Below are positions 1 through 11,935 of a stretch of DNA of 64,000 nucleotides, piece after piece. A program made the position numbers and the translations under genes. The stretch's first letter is position 1, and each line of letters begins with the position of its first letter. Source of the DNA: Cryptomeria japonica (Eukaryota > Streptophyta > Pinopsida > Cupressales > Cupressaceae); contig NC_081406.1 of NCBI RefSeq assembly GCF_030272615.1, positions 217,566,997 through 217,630,996 of the forward strand, given 5' to 3'. A model generated the notes under the pieces. That model saw nothing but the letters and a program-made list of their open reading frames with translations, ran no database searches and had not been told where the DNA came from.

Positions 1-1369
1 CTTCTGTTTTTTTTAATTAGAAATTTATTTGTGCATGGATACCTTACATAGCAATATAACTTGGATCCATCATCAGTGTATTAGTGCATTTTATTGCATT
101 CATCTATTCTCCCTAACCTATACTTAAGGGAGGGTGTTAGTATGAATAAGGACATTGACAAACTAGATATGTTTTTGTCGTTTCTAGTTAAATTCTTATT
201 CACATTAGTTAAGTCTTAATGTAGCAAATTTTTAAATTATTTTCTCACCTTTTGAGATACTTAACTCATGCATATACACCTTAGTCATACTTCTCTTGTA
301 TGCACATGACATATCAAGGACACATGTCTTCTACAAACGCAAGTTGGTTAGAGTCCACAACTACCCCCACTCTTCACCCTTGTCTACATCAACATGTGCT
401 TCTCGTACATTTGTAAGCTATTGTGAGGTTGTACATATTGTATGGATGATATTATTATAATTATCTTATCGTAAGTCTCTAATAAAAAGTATGTTTGTCA
501 TTTTGTGGGATCCAATAAACTATGAGCATCAAATAACTAACACCAACAAACATAACATCTAAAAACCTATCATTTCCATTAATACTAGATGGAATATGAC
601 AAATTAATCATAATTTACATATAATAAAATCATTTAAAATATCTAAATTATTGTTTAATAGAAAAGAAAACAAAATCACTATTTTTGAAAACATCAGATA
701 TAAAAATATTCCCATTATTTATTTGTTACTTATCAATGTATCCTTCTTTATCCCCTATATCATATCTTTTTCAATCCCATAAATCAACTTCCCTATTACA
801 CCAATTTTAATCTTACACGGATGTAAATATGTAAAACGTGTGGAGAAGATAAAGAAATGAAGAGCACTTGTCAAACAAAACAACCTATTCTTGACAATAT
901 TTAAGATAGCATGCGTAATCATTCGGAGATGATTTGCCATCTATAGATTATTATTGTAGACAGTCGGTACATTATTTGTTTGTATACTCACCAAACAAGA
1001 GGGAAATAGGTATACGAACATAGATTTTTGTGTCGATATAAACACTCTTCTTCATAGTCAACCAATGAAAATACAAATGTCAGTAACACAAAAACAACTT
1101 TAGCGTCTTCCTCTAAATTATCTGACAAAAGTTCACATATAATGGAGTTTGGTATCATGCTCTATTTCATTGCCTTGTAAATCCTTCAACCGACCTATGG
1201 ATTGCCCTATAGTTTGGCATCCCTTTACAAATTTGACTTAAAGAGTTAGAATCACATCATAAACAAATAAATACTCTTTTCTGGACCAAAGTGGGCTTAA
1301 TGTTAAACTCTGTTTCAGACAGATCTTTAAACCCTTCAATTTGGTCTGGTGTGCTCTCCATTCCGAAGA
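1..1369. other. AT-rich flank upstream of the SAUR gene
   Basis: I see no supported gene here. Short open frames exist (for example 755-940 on the minus strand) but have no recognisable domain. A TATAAA string at 1037-1042 lies about 330 bp before the SAUR start codon and could be its TATA box, though that would need a long leader. Confidence 0.5.
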
Positions 1370-1801
1370 ATGAAGGGCATCAAGCAGAAGATATGGAGTT
1401 TTATATTTCTAATTTTTAAGAAGGACAAATGCTATGTGTCTCTTGGTTCAGAACCTGATCCAAAAATGTTCCCACAGTGTATAAGACCACATTCAGTGAA
1501 TGGGAATAGTGATAATAGTCTTGTTGTTCCAGAAGGGTGCTTTTCTGTGTATGTGGGGAAAGATAAGAGAAAGTTTTTTCTTCCCATTGCTTATTTGAGC
1601 CATCCAGTTATACGAGCTCTTCTTAGAAGAAGTGCTGAGGAGTATGGAGTTAGTCAAGCTGGGGTTCTCAGAATCCCTTGTGATGTGAAGAGTTTCCAAC
1701 ATGTGTTATGGCTGGTTCACAGCGATCCCAGCGGGAAGGACAAAAACACAGAGGAAATTGCTAAGCATTATTATCTGGTATGTGGCACACAACTCATTTG
1801 A
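1370..1801 (+). CDS. SAUR-family auxin-responsive protein
   Basis: Small auxin-up RNA family protein of 143 residues. SAURs are small plant proteins; several promote cell expansion by inhibiting PP2C-D phosphatases and so activating plasma-membrane H+-ATPases. The conserved SAUR core is visible at about residues 53-115: VPEGCFSVYVG, then KFFLPIAYLSHP, an LLRRSAEEYG segment and the IPCD motif. A basic N-terminus (MKGIKQKIW) is usual for the family. I start at the ATG at 1370; the frame is open 21 bases further to a GTG at 1349, which I do not use. The gene has no intron, as is usual for SAURs, and ends in TGA. The frame is undamaged, so this may be a working gene, and it is the only convincing host gene in the window. 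A TGTCTC auxin-element string occurs at about 1437 but inside the coding region, so it is not evidence of regulation. Confidence 0.9.
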   Translation: MKGIKQKIWSFIFLIFKKDKCYVSLGSEPDPKMFPQCIRPHSVNGNSDNSLVVPEGCFSVYVGKDKRKFFLPIAYLSHPVIRALLRRSAEEYGVSQAGVLRIPCDVKSFQHVLWLVHSDPSGKDKNTEEIAKHYYLVCGTQLI

Positions 1802-2145
1802 AGATGTAGATAGGTCATCATGAGCAGGACTTCATTTTAATGGGAAGAGCTTCAAGAAGTTCAATCAGTCAGGATGAACATATATCTTAGTGAAAGCATT
1901 ATATAGTAAATATAAGTGACAGTAAATGACAAGATTACAATAGTTGAGTTCTATTTGTTGATTTTGTGGTTGATGAAATATGTTCTGTTATATACTGTGT
2001 TTTCATGACCTATAGAGGCCTTCATATTAAGTTTTACCGTTTCAAACATATTATGGAACTCTTTATTGTTCTGTTCTTCAAGTTTGAAAACAATGTGTAC
2101 GCATCTTTCAAAACTGTTTCTATATAGCAAAGTTTAGTATATTAC

Positions 2146-2562
2146 ATAGTGGAGAGGATCTAATAGTTGAGCATTCTAACTTCAAACTCCTTAAAATCTT
2201 AAATGGAAATTACAAATCAATCTCAATTGTTTAAAGCAACTTATTTGGCAAATCACTTGCTTATAACTAAGGTTTCAGGACCACATTATCGAATATGATG
2301 CCACATTGGCATGATTTTGGTTGAGGCATTGCAAACACCCAACAAAGGGTTAGATTATTGGTATGTTGATTTGGCATCACATGATTTTTTGCATTTTATA
2401 TCAAAGGAACACATTTCATTCAATTATAGATTCTCATCATCAACACTAACAACTTTAAAGTCACAACTATTGGTATAATATTATTAAAATTACTGTGTAT
2501 TAAATGAATAAATACTATAACAACTATTAGAATATGCTCAACTATTAGGTCCTCTCTACTAT
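2146..2562. mobile_element. MITE-like element with ~35-bp terminal inverted repeats
   Basis: The left end (about 2146-2182, ATAGTGGAGAGGATCTAATA onward) is found inverted at about 2526-2562 (CTCAACTATTAGGTCCTCTC). The arms match over about 35 bases with a few mismatches and a 2-base gap. The interior of about 340 bp has no coding capacity. A short non-coding element with terminal inverted repeats fits a MITE. I could not settle the exact ends or a target duplication. It lies about 345 bp downstream of the SAUR stop. Confidence 0.55.
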
Positions 2563-3649
2563 AGGAAGATTCAAACTAAAATTTTATTTTGTTAGAAAAA
2601 AAATCTTAGAGATTACAACTCTGATACCATTTTATTGATTAAGAATAGAATAAACAAATTCTTAAAACATGGAGAATATATTTCTATTTATATCAAAACT
2701 ATATTTTACAACTTTTTTTTCAGTTAAATACAAAATGTATACAAATAGTCCTAGAGTTATTGTTAAGTTTGTTCACTTTGAAGCATTGTATTTGCTCTTT
2801 CTCGAGCTATTGTGAATGCTCTCTAGAAATATTATTGTAGTTTTTTTACACTATTGTGTGTACTTACTAGAATTGTTGCTATGTACTTGTTTGTAGCTAC
2901 TATTCCTAGGTTTCAACAAAAAATCTCTGCAACTAATTTTTTTTTCTATTCTTCCTTTTTTAAATATTTCTTTTCTTTTGATTTCTACATATCAACAATA
3001 GATTTCTCCCTCAAGATATTATATTGTTCAAAAAACTCAAATCTCCACATGAGAGTTTTAACCTTCAAAAATAAATAGTGTTTGTTCCTTGCAAGGGGAA
3101 GGAATGTTTCTAGATCCAACACATCTTAGTCAATGATATAGGACATGTCAAAATTAATTTTCTGACATGGGGTTAAATATATTTCAAATAAATTTGATTT
3201 TCCATTTTAAATGTTGTAACCAAATAAACAATTTTTTTTCAATTTTGTATAGACATCATTTTCTCCTTAAAAATAGTTAACATATGGTTAAAAAACACTC
3301 TCTCTGTACAAAGACACACATTTTAAATCTACTAAGAATTTGCTTCATTCTAGTCATAAAATATTATAGATGAAATAACTTCAATTTCTAACTCATAATA
3401 GAAAAATAAATTGATAGATATAACTATATAATGTGGTCATCTGTGTGATGTCAGTTTAAACATACCCAAGAACTACTAAACATATTGTAACGTATAATGA
3501 AAGGCTATTCTAGAAGAAAATACATTCTAACAATAATTTTATATAAGCTTTTCTTCTTTCAATATGAATTTATTTCATAGTATTAAAACAACATTATGAA
3601 AGTGCATAAATTTCTAAATTTGAATAACTAACATTATTTATCAATAACC
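2563..3649. other. AT-rich sequence, no gene seen
   Basis: Only low-complexity AT-rich sequence and short chance frames (for example 2854-3078) without any recognisable motif. Confidence 0.4.
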
Positions 3650-4126
3650 ATGATCCATGATTATGATGAGATTATGCTAGAGAACATCTCAAGCCCGTTC
3701 ACAATAGGGAAGCTCCGCCAAATCTTCAAATTCAATTGTCATCGCAAAGAAAGGGCAATGGTAAATTATGACACTCTCCTTGACCTTGCTTGTCTTTATG
3801 CTAGCCTGGATATTACTGTTGATTTCATATCAAATGCCATGCACTTCATCAACTAAAAAATGAAGACAAGATACCTCAGCAATAAATACATCTGGGGAGA
3901 AATCTATAACGATGAGCATATGACCGGTCACTCTCTTGAGCTCTATGATCCATCTGATGGTCTTTATCAGCTGGCCGCTTTGTTATTCTCTTTGATTTGG
4001 ACAAGCGGGCTGAAATCAAATCAACATTTTTGGGTAACCAACCAGCTCATGTTCTTGTATTTGGTCATTCTCAAATCACACATTTTAACTAATATATTAA
4101 GTTTAAAAAATATTAGTCAATTTTGA
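3650..4126 (+). pseudogene. unrecognised coding fragment broken by one stop
   Basis: Two open stretches (3650-3856 and 3860-4126) share one reading frame and are divided by a single TAA at 3854-3856. Together they give about 155 codons. The composition is protein-like (for example GHSLELYDPSDGLYQLAAL) and richer in G+C than the flanks up to about 4030, where it returns to AT-rich sequence just after a possible GT splice donor (TTTTTGGGTAAC). I do not recognise the family. It could be an exon remnant of a captured or decayed host gene. No start or end is assured. Confidence 0.35.
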
Positions 4127-5389
4127 ATGTTTAACACACTTAAATCTAGAAATCAAAACTTTATGTGTGATTTAAGTGGTATTTCTCCTAGAGAAACTAT
4201 CCTCCTTGACTAGCAATACAAGATTTAAGTTCACCTTCTTGAAACAATTCATCTAACATTGGCAATGATGCCAATCGGAATGAAGGAAATGAAAATGTTG
4301 GTCCTGTTGCAAATGATGCTCTGGAATCCCCTCCTTCTCTAGTGGTAGTTGCCATGACAGTAACTAAGTTTTCTGCTAGTTTTTTCAACTCCTTTTGTTA
4401 TCTATGAGCTATCCCTTCTTCAGTTTCTAGCTCCTTTTTGTATTTCCTATTGTTTATATGAGTCCGAGCATTATAGCCTCTTCCAGCAATTCTTTTATTT
4501 AAAAAAAACAAAAAAAAACTATTAATATTCTCTTATTCATTATACTCTTATATATTTCATGTTGTATTTTTTGATTTATTGATTATAGACTATATATCTC
4601 ATTAGTTATCACTTGTTCTATGTTTAGCCCCCTTTTATCTTCAACTATATTCTAGATTCTATACCACATTTTTCTTTATTTATATTGTATATACTATACA
4701 TTATTTACATTAAAATAAATATTTTCAACTTAATTTATTTCTATTTCTTTCATGACATTCTAAATTCTTTTGTTTTTCTTTGTAGTTTATTTCTTTCATT
4801 TTTATTATAAATTTCCTATTCTTTCTTTTTTCATGTTTTCTATCCATCTTTCTTTATTCATATTCTTACCTTAATCATAGTTTTATTTTATCAATTGTGC
4901 TTTTCCCTACCAGGTTTATAAAGAATTCATTTATTTACTTCTTACATAATTTTTAGCTTTGTCCTTTAATCTTATTTATTTTTGGGTTTCCTTGTTTCGT
5001 TAATTTCCATTCCTTCTTGCTCCTCCCTTAAGATTAGCTAGCTAATTTAGGTTCCTTCTTGAGTGGTTGACTCTCCCTCCCCATATCTATTTAACTCTCT
5101 TAGTCTATTACTATTTTTTTCATTCCATTCTCTATCACAATCTCATCTCGATGATGGCTCTAAATCAATATGTCTACACACTTTGTCATTGTCTCTTTAA
5201 TTACCTTATCTTCCCTTTTATTCATGCAGTTTTCTTATTTGATTTTGTAACATATCTCTCAACAACTTTCTCAAGTGGTTTTTGTTTAAAATATGTTAGC
5301 TTTATAGATCTTCAATAAGGTTTGTGCATTTATTACACTTATCTACTCATTGTCCTAATGCCATTCTTTTCACTTGAGTGTTCTTTATG

Positions 5390-5390
<1 letters not shown>
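4127..5390. other. T-rich sequence, no gene seen
   Basis: From about 4500 the plus strand is strongly pyrimidine-rich. Open frames here (for example 5067-5318) are low-complexity and unsupported. Confidence 0.4.

Positions 5391-5455
<65 letters not shown>
5391..5455. repeat. (TA)n microsatellite, 65 bp
   Basis: An uninterrupted TA dinucleotide tract. A chance frame running through it as alternating Tyr-Ile is not a gene. Confidence 0.97.
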
Positions 5456-5457
<2 letters not shown>

Positions 5458-6008
5458 TAATGTGTTACAAATTATGTTATTTTTGTACATGTTTTCTTTT
5501 TTATGATGCCTCAAACTAATATTTGTATTTTGCCATTAATATAAACATTCAATGGTTCATTTTCTAAATCTATAACTTGAAATGTCTAGATTTTGTTGTT
5601 TCTTGATGAGCCCATAATACCGTGTCCCACTTTTTGGCCACAATGGGACATTTAAATTAACTTTTTACCAAAATTTCATTTTTTTTTGCCGATATAAACT
5701 GAACTGTTAAGAATTTAAAGGTGATGTAAACCAGTAATTATTTAAATTTCATACGTAGATTCTAAATATATATATATTTTATTAATTTAAAAAAATAATG
5801 TATGAATTTCTTTTATGTATGTTCTAATAAATTATTTTTATAGTTAAAAGTTGAAGATGAAAAAATGGTGAAAGACATGAAATAGATAAAATGAAACATA
5901 CAATTACCTTACCTTTTACCATCTCATCTCATGATTTGAGTGGAAGTACAGGTGCTCTTATCTAGTTGAATAAATGCTCATTTTCATGTGGTGTATTTGG
6001 GAGGAATG

Positions 6009-6640
6009 TGGTAGCCCAAACAAGAGGCGTGATGTTTGGATTAGGATGGACTGGAAACAAAATGGACATCATGTATTTAGGATGATAGAAGATGATCAAA
6101 ATGAGAGCAAATACCTCAATTTATAGATTTTTGATAGAAAGAATCAATGACTAAGATTCAATGTCAAATAGATGGCTAAGATTGATTGAGAGAGATGGCA
6201 TTGATTGAAGGCTTAACTTGTGATAAATATCACAAGGTGGAGGTATGAGAATGACATGTGTCATATGTGTAAGAGCTAGGTGTGCTCACATATTTTTGAC
6301 CACACACATGGGGAGGTTCATGAAAGGAACATGCAAGGAAGGTGGCATGGCTACCTTATGACACGTGTAAGAGGTAGAGTGAAATGCTCATGCATGTGAT
6401 TAAGAGGAGGGTAGGGTCACTTGCCACATGATGGCAAGTTCAGATCTTGATCCATGTAGATGGATTCAATGGATCAGATTAAATGAACAAGAATTTAGGA
6501 TGAGGTGGACTAAAAATCAGAGAAATGGTAATGAGGTTAATTAACTTAAATCAATTAATTAAGTAGATATTAATTAATTTATCTAGTTGAAAGATTACGG
6601 ATCTGTAATATGTAATCCTATTATAGAGATATATTAGAAG
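6009..6640 (-). other. possible degenerate Ty3 LTR remnant
   Basis: The stretch resembles the LTRs of the two Ty3 elements in the window in layout rather than in exact sequence. It has an AATTTATAGA string near 6118 (a TATA box if read on the minus strand; the same string sits near 56869 in the Ty3-2 LTR). It then has purine-rich minisatellite-like DNA and a TTAATTAA-rich right part. I cannot define termini or target duplications, so this is only a candidate. Confidence 0.3.
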
Positions 6641-6725
6641 AAAAAAGAAATTACATCATATGTTCACAGAGGTTTGAGCATTGTCGCTCCAGGACCCACT
6701 GCCAAAAGACCCAGAACGGTCAAAT

Positions 6726-6775
6726 AAAAACACAGACCTAGAATAAAAATAAAAACACAGACCTAGAATAAAAAT
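6726..6775. repeat. 25-bp unit tandemly duplicated
   Basis: AAAAACACAGACCTAGAATA followed by AAAAT occurs twice in direct succession. Confidence 0.8.
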
Positions 6776-7726
6776 TAACAAACGGTTAATTTCAGAGCTA
6801 TAGGTCTATCTAGGACAACTATCTGCTCGCTAAACATATTTCCAATGATTACTAATGGTAGAGGATAAAACAAAGTCTTCAAATTAGGATCCGAGAGCCC
6901 ATTTATGCTAGATATCCAATGGAAGCTCCATACTTGAAGAAAAAAGGCTTAGACACTCCGAGATAGATCACGACGAAGTGCACCAAAAGGCAGAGAAACG
7001 AAAGACAAACCACAGCACGGCAAAAAGAGGCCAGAAAGAACCCAAATTTAGTCATCCTCGTAGAAACCCTCCGAGCATACCAACTTTGCAAAGTTTTCCA
7101 ACCATGGCAACACATCACCAACTTTGAACACCATACACAAGAAGAGAAGAGTCTAAACTTTAGGCTCGCCTAAATCTAGCAGAGACGTGAGAAAGCATGA
7201 AGATATATCCGTATTACCCTGATGACGGTTTGCAGACATGAGTGATTCTCTCCCCAATACCATTTAGATGGCTTCCATCATAAGCATACTAGGGGAGGAC
7301 CTACAAAGAGCAAGAAGGCACTGGTCAGATACATAACCCAAGACTGCCGTCTGTCTCTTCTCACACCTTAGCCTTATTGGCATCTCCATTTTGCAATCTG
7401 TGATTTTGGAAAACTTTGGCTCCATTTTATATAGAGCCAATCTTTCCTCCCAAGAAAAATTAATGACATGAGAGGGAACTACATTAAGTATTCTGTCCAG
7501 TTTTAGCATATGAACGTGCCACGTTCATTTATTATTAATGATAATTCCCTGGTGGATCATAGTGGCTTCCCATCCTGGTGATGAAAGGATAACACGACCA
7601 TACGAGAATGTAGGATTAGTGAGGTCTCGGCAGTCGAGATATTCAACACTCCAACATCGAGATCGAGCAACTACTACATTCACTCATTCTGACAAGATCC
7701 AACCGTCATCACCAACCTGTCAATTG
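6776..7726. other. unassigned flank of the Ty3 insertion
   Basis: Less AT-rich than the DNA before it. Minus-strand frames at 6903-7121 and 7264-7509 have no recognisable domain. With the element removed, this sequence joins the DNA starting at 23790. Confidence 0.35.
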
Positions 7727-7731
7727 CATAC
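7727..7731. repeat. target-site duplication CATAC (left copy)
   Basis: CATAC immediately precedes the left LTR and recurs at 23785-23789 immediately after the right LTR. Five bases is the usual length made by Ty3-type integrases. Confidence 0.95.
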
Positions 7732-9587
7732 TGATGTCATGGAAATGGGGACAAAACAACAACAAAGTTCAATGTTAATAAGTTAGTTTCAACCATAAAA
7801 ACAAAACAAAGAACTAAAAACCATTCCAAACATATCAAGAGAGATTTCAAAAAGCATGAAAGAAGTTTAACAAAATAAAAGAAAGGAGAAGAGCCTCCCT
7901 AAGATGCTTCCATGATGCCTTTTGATGCTTCTCCCTTGTTTATCTCCTCTCCAAGTCCCAAATGAGTGTAGCTCTCAGCTTTTAGCATTAGCCATGGATG
8001 CCATATGGAGATTCAAGATGGTTGAATATGATAAGCAAATACTATGCAAGAGTAGATAGTGATGCCATGAAAAAGCTCTATGTTAATGCCAGTATAACAA
8101 CAATACTCTAAAATGCTTTTTTTTGCTTGAGGAGAAGGGTTCTATTTATAGAAGAAATGGGGAAATGAAGGGTTAAGATTGAATGGTTTAATCAAGGGCC
8201 AAGTTTGAAAGTTGGGGATCCATGTGCACAATTGGCACCAATAAAATGGTGACAAGTGTCAACATAGGATTGGGTTGAGAGAAGAAGTTGGAGGCATTAA
8301 AGGCCTGAGAAGACCTCATGGTTATCTAGAAGGTAAGGGTCAAGTCTAAATTAAGATTACCCACTGGATTAGGAGTTAATGCAAGGATAAACATTTGTGC
8401 AAATGATTAAGAGATAATCATGGTCAAAGCATTAAAGGCTTGATGAGACCCTTGGGTTGGGTAGAGGTTGAGTCAAAACAAATGTTTTAACCATGTGGGA
8501 GGGTTTGAGGTAACCATTAATGGTTATTGGAGACTTTGGGGATTAAGTGGTTGAAGGTTGAAAGCCTTCAATGGTTATCAAAGACTTTGAGCCATTTAGT
8601 GGTTGAAGATTGGAAGCTTTCAAAGGTTATCCAAAACTTTTAGGCTTTGAGAAGTGACTCCATTTTGCTTAGGAATGTGACAATAATTAGGGGATGGATT
8701 AAACTAATTAGGAAGGGGTTAGAAGAATCTAAAAGGAGATTAGATTTTGCAAGTGGATTTGGTGGGTGAGGGAAAATAGGATTTTATTAAAATAAAAATT
8801 CATTTATTTCAATAAATGTGTGCAAGTTGTATTTGGATAAATATTCAAATAAATATTAATTTATTTAAATGAGAAAAAGGAAGATAAAGCATTAAAATGC
8901 TTGAAGACTTTGAGGGGAACCATTAAAGGCTTGAAGACTTTAAGGAAAACCATTAAAGTCTTAAGAAGACTATAGAAGGAAGCCATCAAGTTTGAAGACT
9001 TTAAAGCCATCAAGTTTGAATACTTTAAGGGAAACCATTAAAGGTTTCAAGTGGGTGAGGATAAATAGGATTTTAAATAAATTATTTATTTAAAATAGTT
9101 GTGCAACTTGCTTTTGTAGGAAAATACAAGTGGGTGGAGGATAAAGGTGATTTAAATAAATTATTTATTTAAAATAATTGTGCAACTTGTATTTGTAGGA
9201 AAATGCAAGTGGGTGGAGGATAAAGGTGATTTTAAATAAATGATTTATTTATTTAAATGTGAGAGGTGGGATTTTGGGGGATTTAAATAAATATTAATTT
9301 ATTTAAATGTGAGAGATGAGATTTTGGGGGATTTAAATAAATATTAATTTATTTAAATGTGAGAGAAGATTTAATTAAAAAAATATGATTTATTTATTTA
9401 ATTAATGGTTTGAATTTGGTTAAGTGAATTAAATCAAATAAATTGAATAATTTATTTAATTAATAGGAGAAGAGGGTTAAGATGAATTAATTAAATATTA
9501 ATTTAATTAATTCATTAATTGATGGTTAAATAATCAAATAAATACTAAGTATTCATTTAATTAAGTGGACAGATTTATGTGACTACA
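7732..9587 (-). repeat. 3' LTR of the Tat-type element
   Basis: Starts TGATGTCATGG and ends GACTACA (TG...CA). It is matched along its length by 21929-23784. A CTATTTATAG string at 8142-8151 is CTATAAATAG, a TATA box, on the minus strand. Confidence 0.97.
9048..9365. repeat. minisatellite array inside the LTR
   Basis: Three units of about 79 bp begin with CAAGTGGGTG at 9048, 9127 and 9206; each holds an AAATAAATTATTTATTTAAA palindromic core. They run into units of about 52 bp (TTAAATGTGAGAGGTGGGAT and relatives). The same array starts at 23245 in the other LTR, so it is part of the family's LTR and predates this insertion. Confidence 0.8.
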
Positions 9588-9600
9588 TTTGCCCCTCTTT
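9588..9600 (-). promoter_or_regulatory. polypurine tract (PPT)
   Basis: On the minus strand AAAGAGGGGCAAA lies directly before the 3' LTR, where plus-strand DNA synthesis is primed. The Ty3-2 element has nearly the same tract at 57467-57480. Confidence 0.9.
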
Positions 9601-9632
9601 GAGACGGTGCGGTTTATCGCGTCGTTTCAAAG
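9597..9632 (-). other. hairpin next to the PPT
   Basis: A 15-base left arm (CTTTGAGACGGTGCG) is repeated inverted (CGCGTCGTTTCAAAG) around a 6-base loop; 12 of 15 positions pair. The first bases overlap the PPT. Ty3-2 has a hairpin of the same size in the same place (57477-57513) with different stem sequence. Confidence 0.65.
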
Positions 9633-11935
9633 AAAGAAAAATAGGTGTGAAGAAATGCCCAATAAAATGTAAATTTAATGGGTGGTATGCCCCCTCGAGA
9701 GATGGGCCGAATTTTTTTTTGAAAAATCGAGCGATCTCTTGAAAAAGAATGAAAAGTGGAGGGGAGGTAGAATAGAAGAATTTAGAACTAATGATGAAAG
9801 AATGGGAGAAAATGGAGTGAATATGAAGAAACAACAAGCCAGCGAGTACCCTGAGGTCATGTAAGAGATACATAGCAGATGTAGTGTGGGGTTTTGATTG
9901 ATGCTATACAATTGATCAAAATTGGTTGGACAATCTGGTGCAATCGGTTGAATTGCCCCGGTCAAGTCAAAGCGTGACAGTTGATGTCAGTTGGTCGCTT
10001 GGACATGATAAAGTCTGAGTAAGTGAATCAAAGTGACCTGATGGTGACTTAGACAATTGATGTAATTGCCCGATGAAGTCAAGGTATATGAAGCAAAATA
10101 CTCGTTGAGACATAGACAATTGATGTAATTGTCCGTTGGATTGTGTTTGATTGGTTGATCAATTGATAGTGTGTGCATGTGATGGATAGTTGTGGGGAAT
10201 CATGGCAGCCCCGTTGAGACTAGGTCATTATGATAAATGCCTGATGTAGTCTAGGATTACCATAATCGATTACCTGTTGAGACCCGAAGATACGTGATCA
10301 GAGTATCTGTTGATAGTCTAGGTGTGTGGGAGTCGATGTATCTATGTAGACAGAGTAACTGGCTTAGTTTTGTGGATGAGTGAGGATGGGAAGCGATGAA
10401 GGGATTAGGATGATGTTGATGATCAAGATAGGGAGGGTGAGGGGGGATTTGATGTTAGATAGAAGATATGGAGGACTTATGACTCATTCCTATGGAAGAA
10501 GATGAGTAAAATAGAGTATGCATTATTATGACTACGTATGCATGATATGCAGCTATTATGAATGTATGGATGGGTGGAATGCAACGAAATGCAATATATA
10601 TAAATGAGATGGAATGACGATCCATGGTGCTTTATTTTTCATCATTGAGCTTTAAAATGTTGTAAGAAAATACAAGCAACTTGACATAAAGATTCAAGAT
10701 GACTAGAGTATTTCTTACATGGATTTTATATAGCAAGTTAATACAAGCAACTTGATATAATGGATCAAGTTGACCTGAGTATTGCTTGCGGAACAGATAA
10801 GGATTATCTCCTTTCATGCATGACTTGGAACGTCCTCCTTGATCTTAGGCTGATCATATCCTGAGACAAGTGCATACCGTAATAAGAGATAAAACCTTTA
10901 TCCAGTTTGGATGAGGTAGGAGGAACCAAAGAAAGAGAATTGTACCTGCAAACAAATAATATATACATAAAGAATAAAGAATATGGATCCTTGGTAATGG
11001 TTCATGCTCATATGGTCGAGGTATACGCTGTAGTCAGCAAGCCGTAGTGATCTATGACTGCATTTTTGTCTATGATCACATAGCTTAGTGAACTTCCCAC
11101 GTAGACACCATTAGTACATGCCCTAGAACTTCATTGGAAATAATACGCAAACGATACAAAACAATGCTGAAAGATCCCGATACAGATAAACAAATGAATT
11201 ACTCACGAATCAACCAAGCATTTGATAGCTTAACATAATTTTCTTGTCAAAGAAAACGTCACTTTTGTCTTTGTTTTGGTAAGGAAGGATGCATCCTTGT
11301 TTAAGACAGTTTGGATTGTAGATGTTGATTGTGTTGGTCGAGTGATAAGTGGTCATTTGTGTGAGTATTTTGTCAATGTTTGTTTTGTATCTGATCAGAT
11401 GAATATGTACAAGGTGTTGTCATGTTTTTTGGGTGATTTTCGATGGGTTTTTCGATGTTTTTGGATTTTGTGTAATAGTTTTTGAATGTTTTTTGGATTT
11501 TGTGAGTCATTTTTGAATGTTTTTGCCAACGAATCACCAGTAATGTAGAATCCACTTCCATCATCTAGATTGTAAGGGCATTGCCCCCAAGTTGGACATG
11601 ATTTATGAAAAAGCGAGATGCCAGACGCATGAAGTACTTTCTTGGATAACAGATCAAATAACAAGTCATGGTTAGATGGATGGATGTGTGTATGTATGAA
11701 TGTGATCGCAATGAGCCTGAAAGATACTGGAGCCATTGCCTTTACGAGTGGCGCCTGTTTGCCAGGTTTTCGCCATCGTACTTACCCAAGGTGCCACCGG
11801 AGTGGTTGTTCACTGTTTGGATGCATGATTTTTTTTCTTTACTTTTTTGAATGTTTTTTGTATTTTCTTTAGGACATTTTTCTGAATGTTTTTGGTATTT
11901 TCTGATATGCAGGGGAGCCTGATGCCTTGTACACC
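9633..11935 (-). other. 3' untranslated region of the Tat-type element
   Basis: No coding region is supported. It holds small repeats: GACAATTGATGTAATTG twice about 63 bp apart near 10050 and 10113; a unit beginning TACAAGCAACTTGA at 10671 and 10742 (71 bp apart); and T-rich TTTTTGAATGTTTTTGGATT runs at about 11440-11530 and 11850-11900. The block at about 11590-11870 is recognisably related to 59080-59230 in Ty3-2. Confidence 0.7.

Noticed and set aside
1349-1369. GTG start for the SAUR gene
   Set aside because: A plant nuclear gene should start at ATG, and 1370 begins with the basic N-terminus typical of SAURs.
5322-5519. Frame through the TA microsatellite
   Set aside because: Alternating Tyr-Ile from a dinucleotide repeat; no gene evidence.
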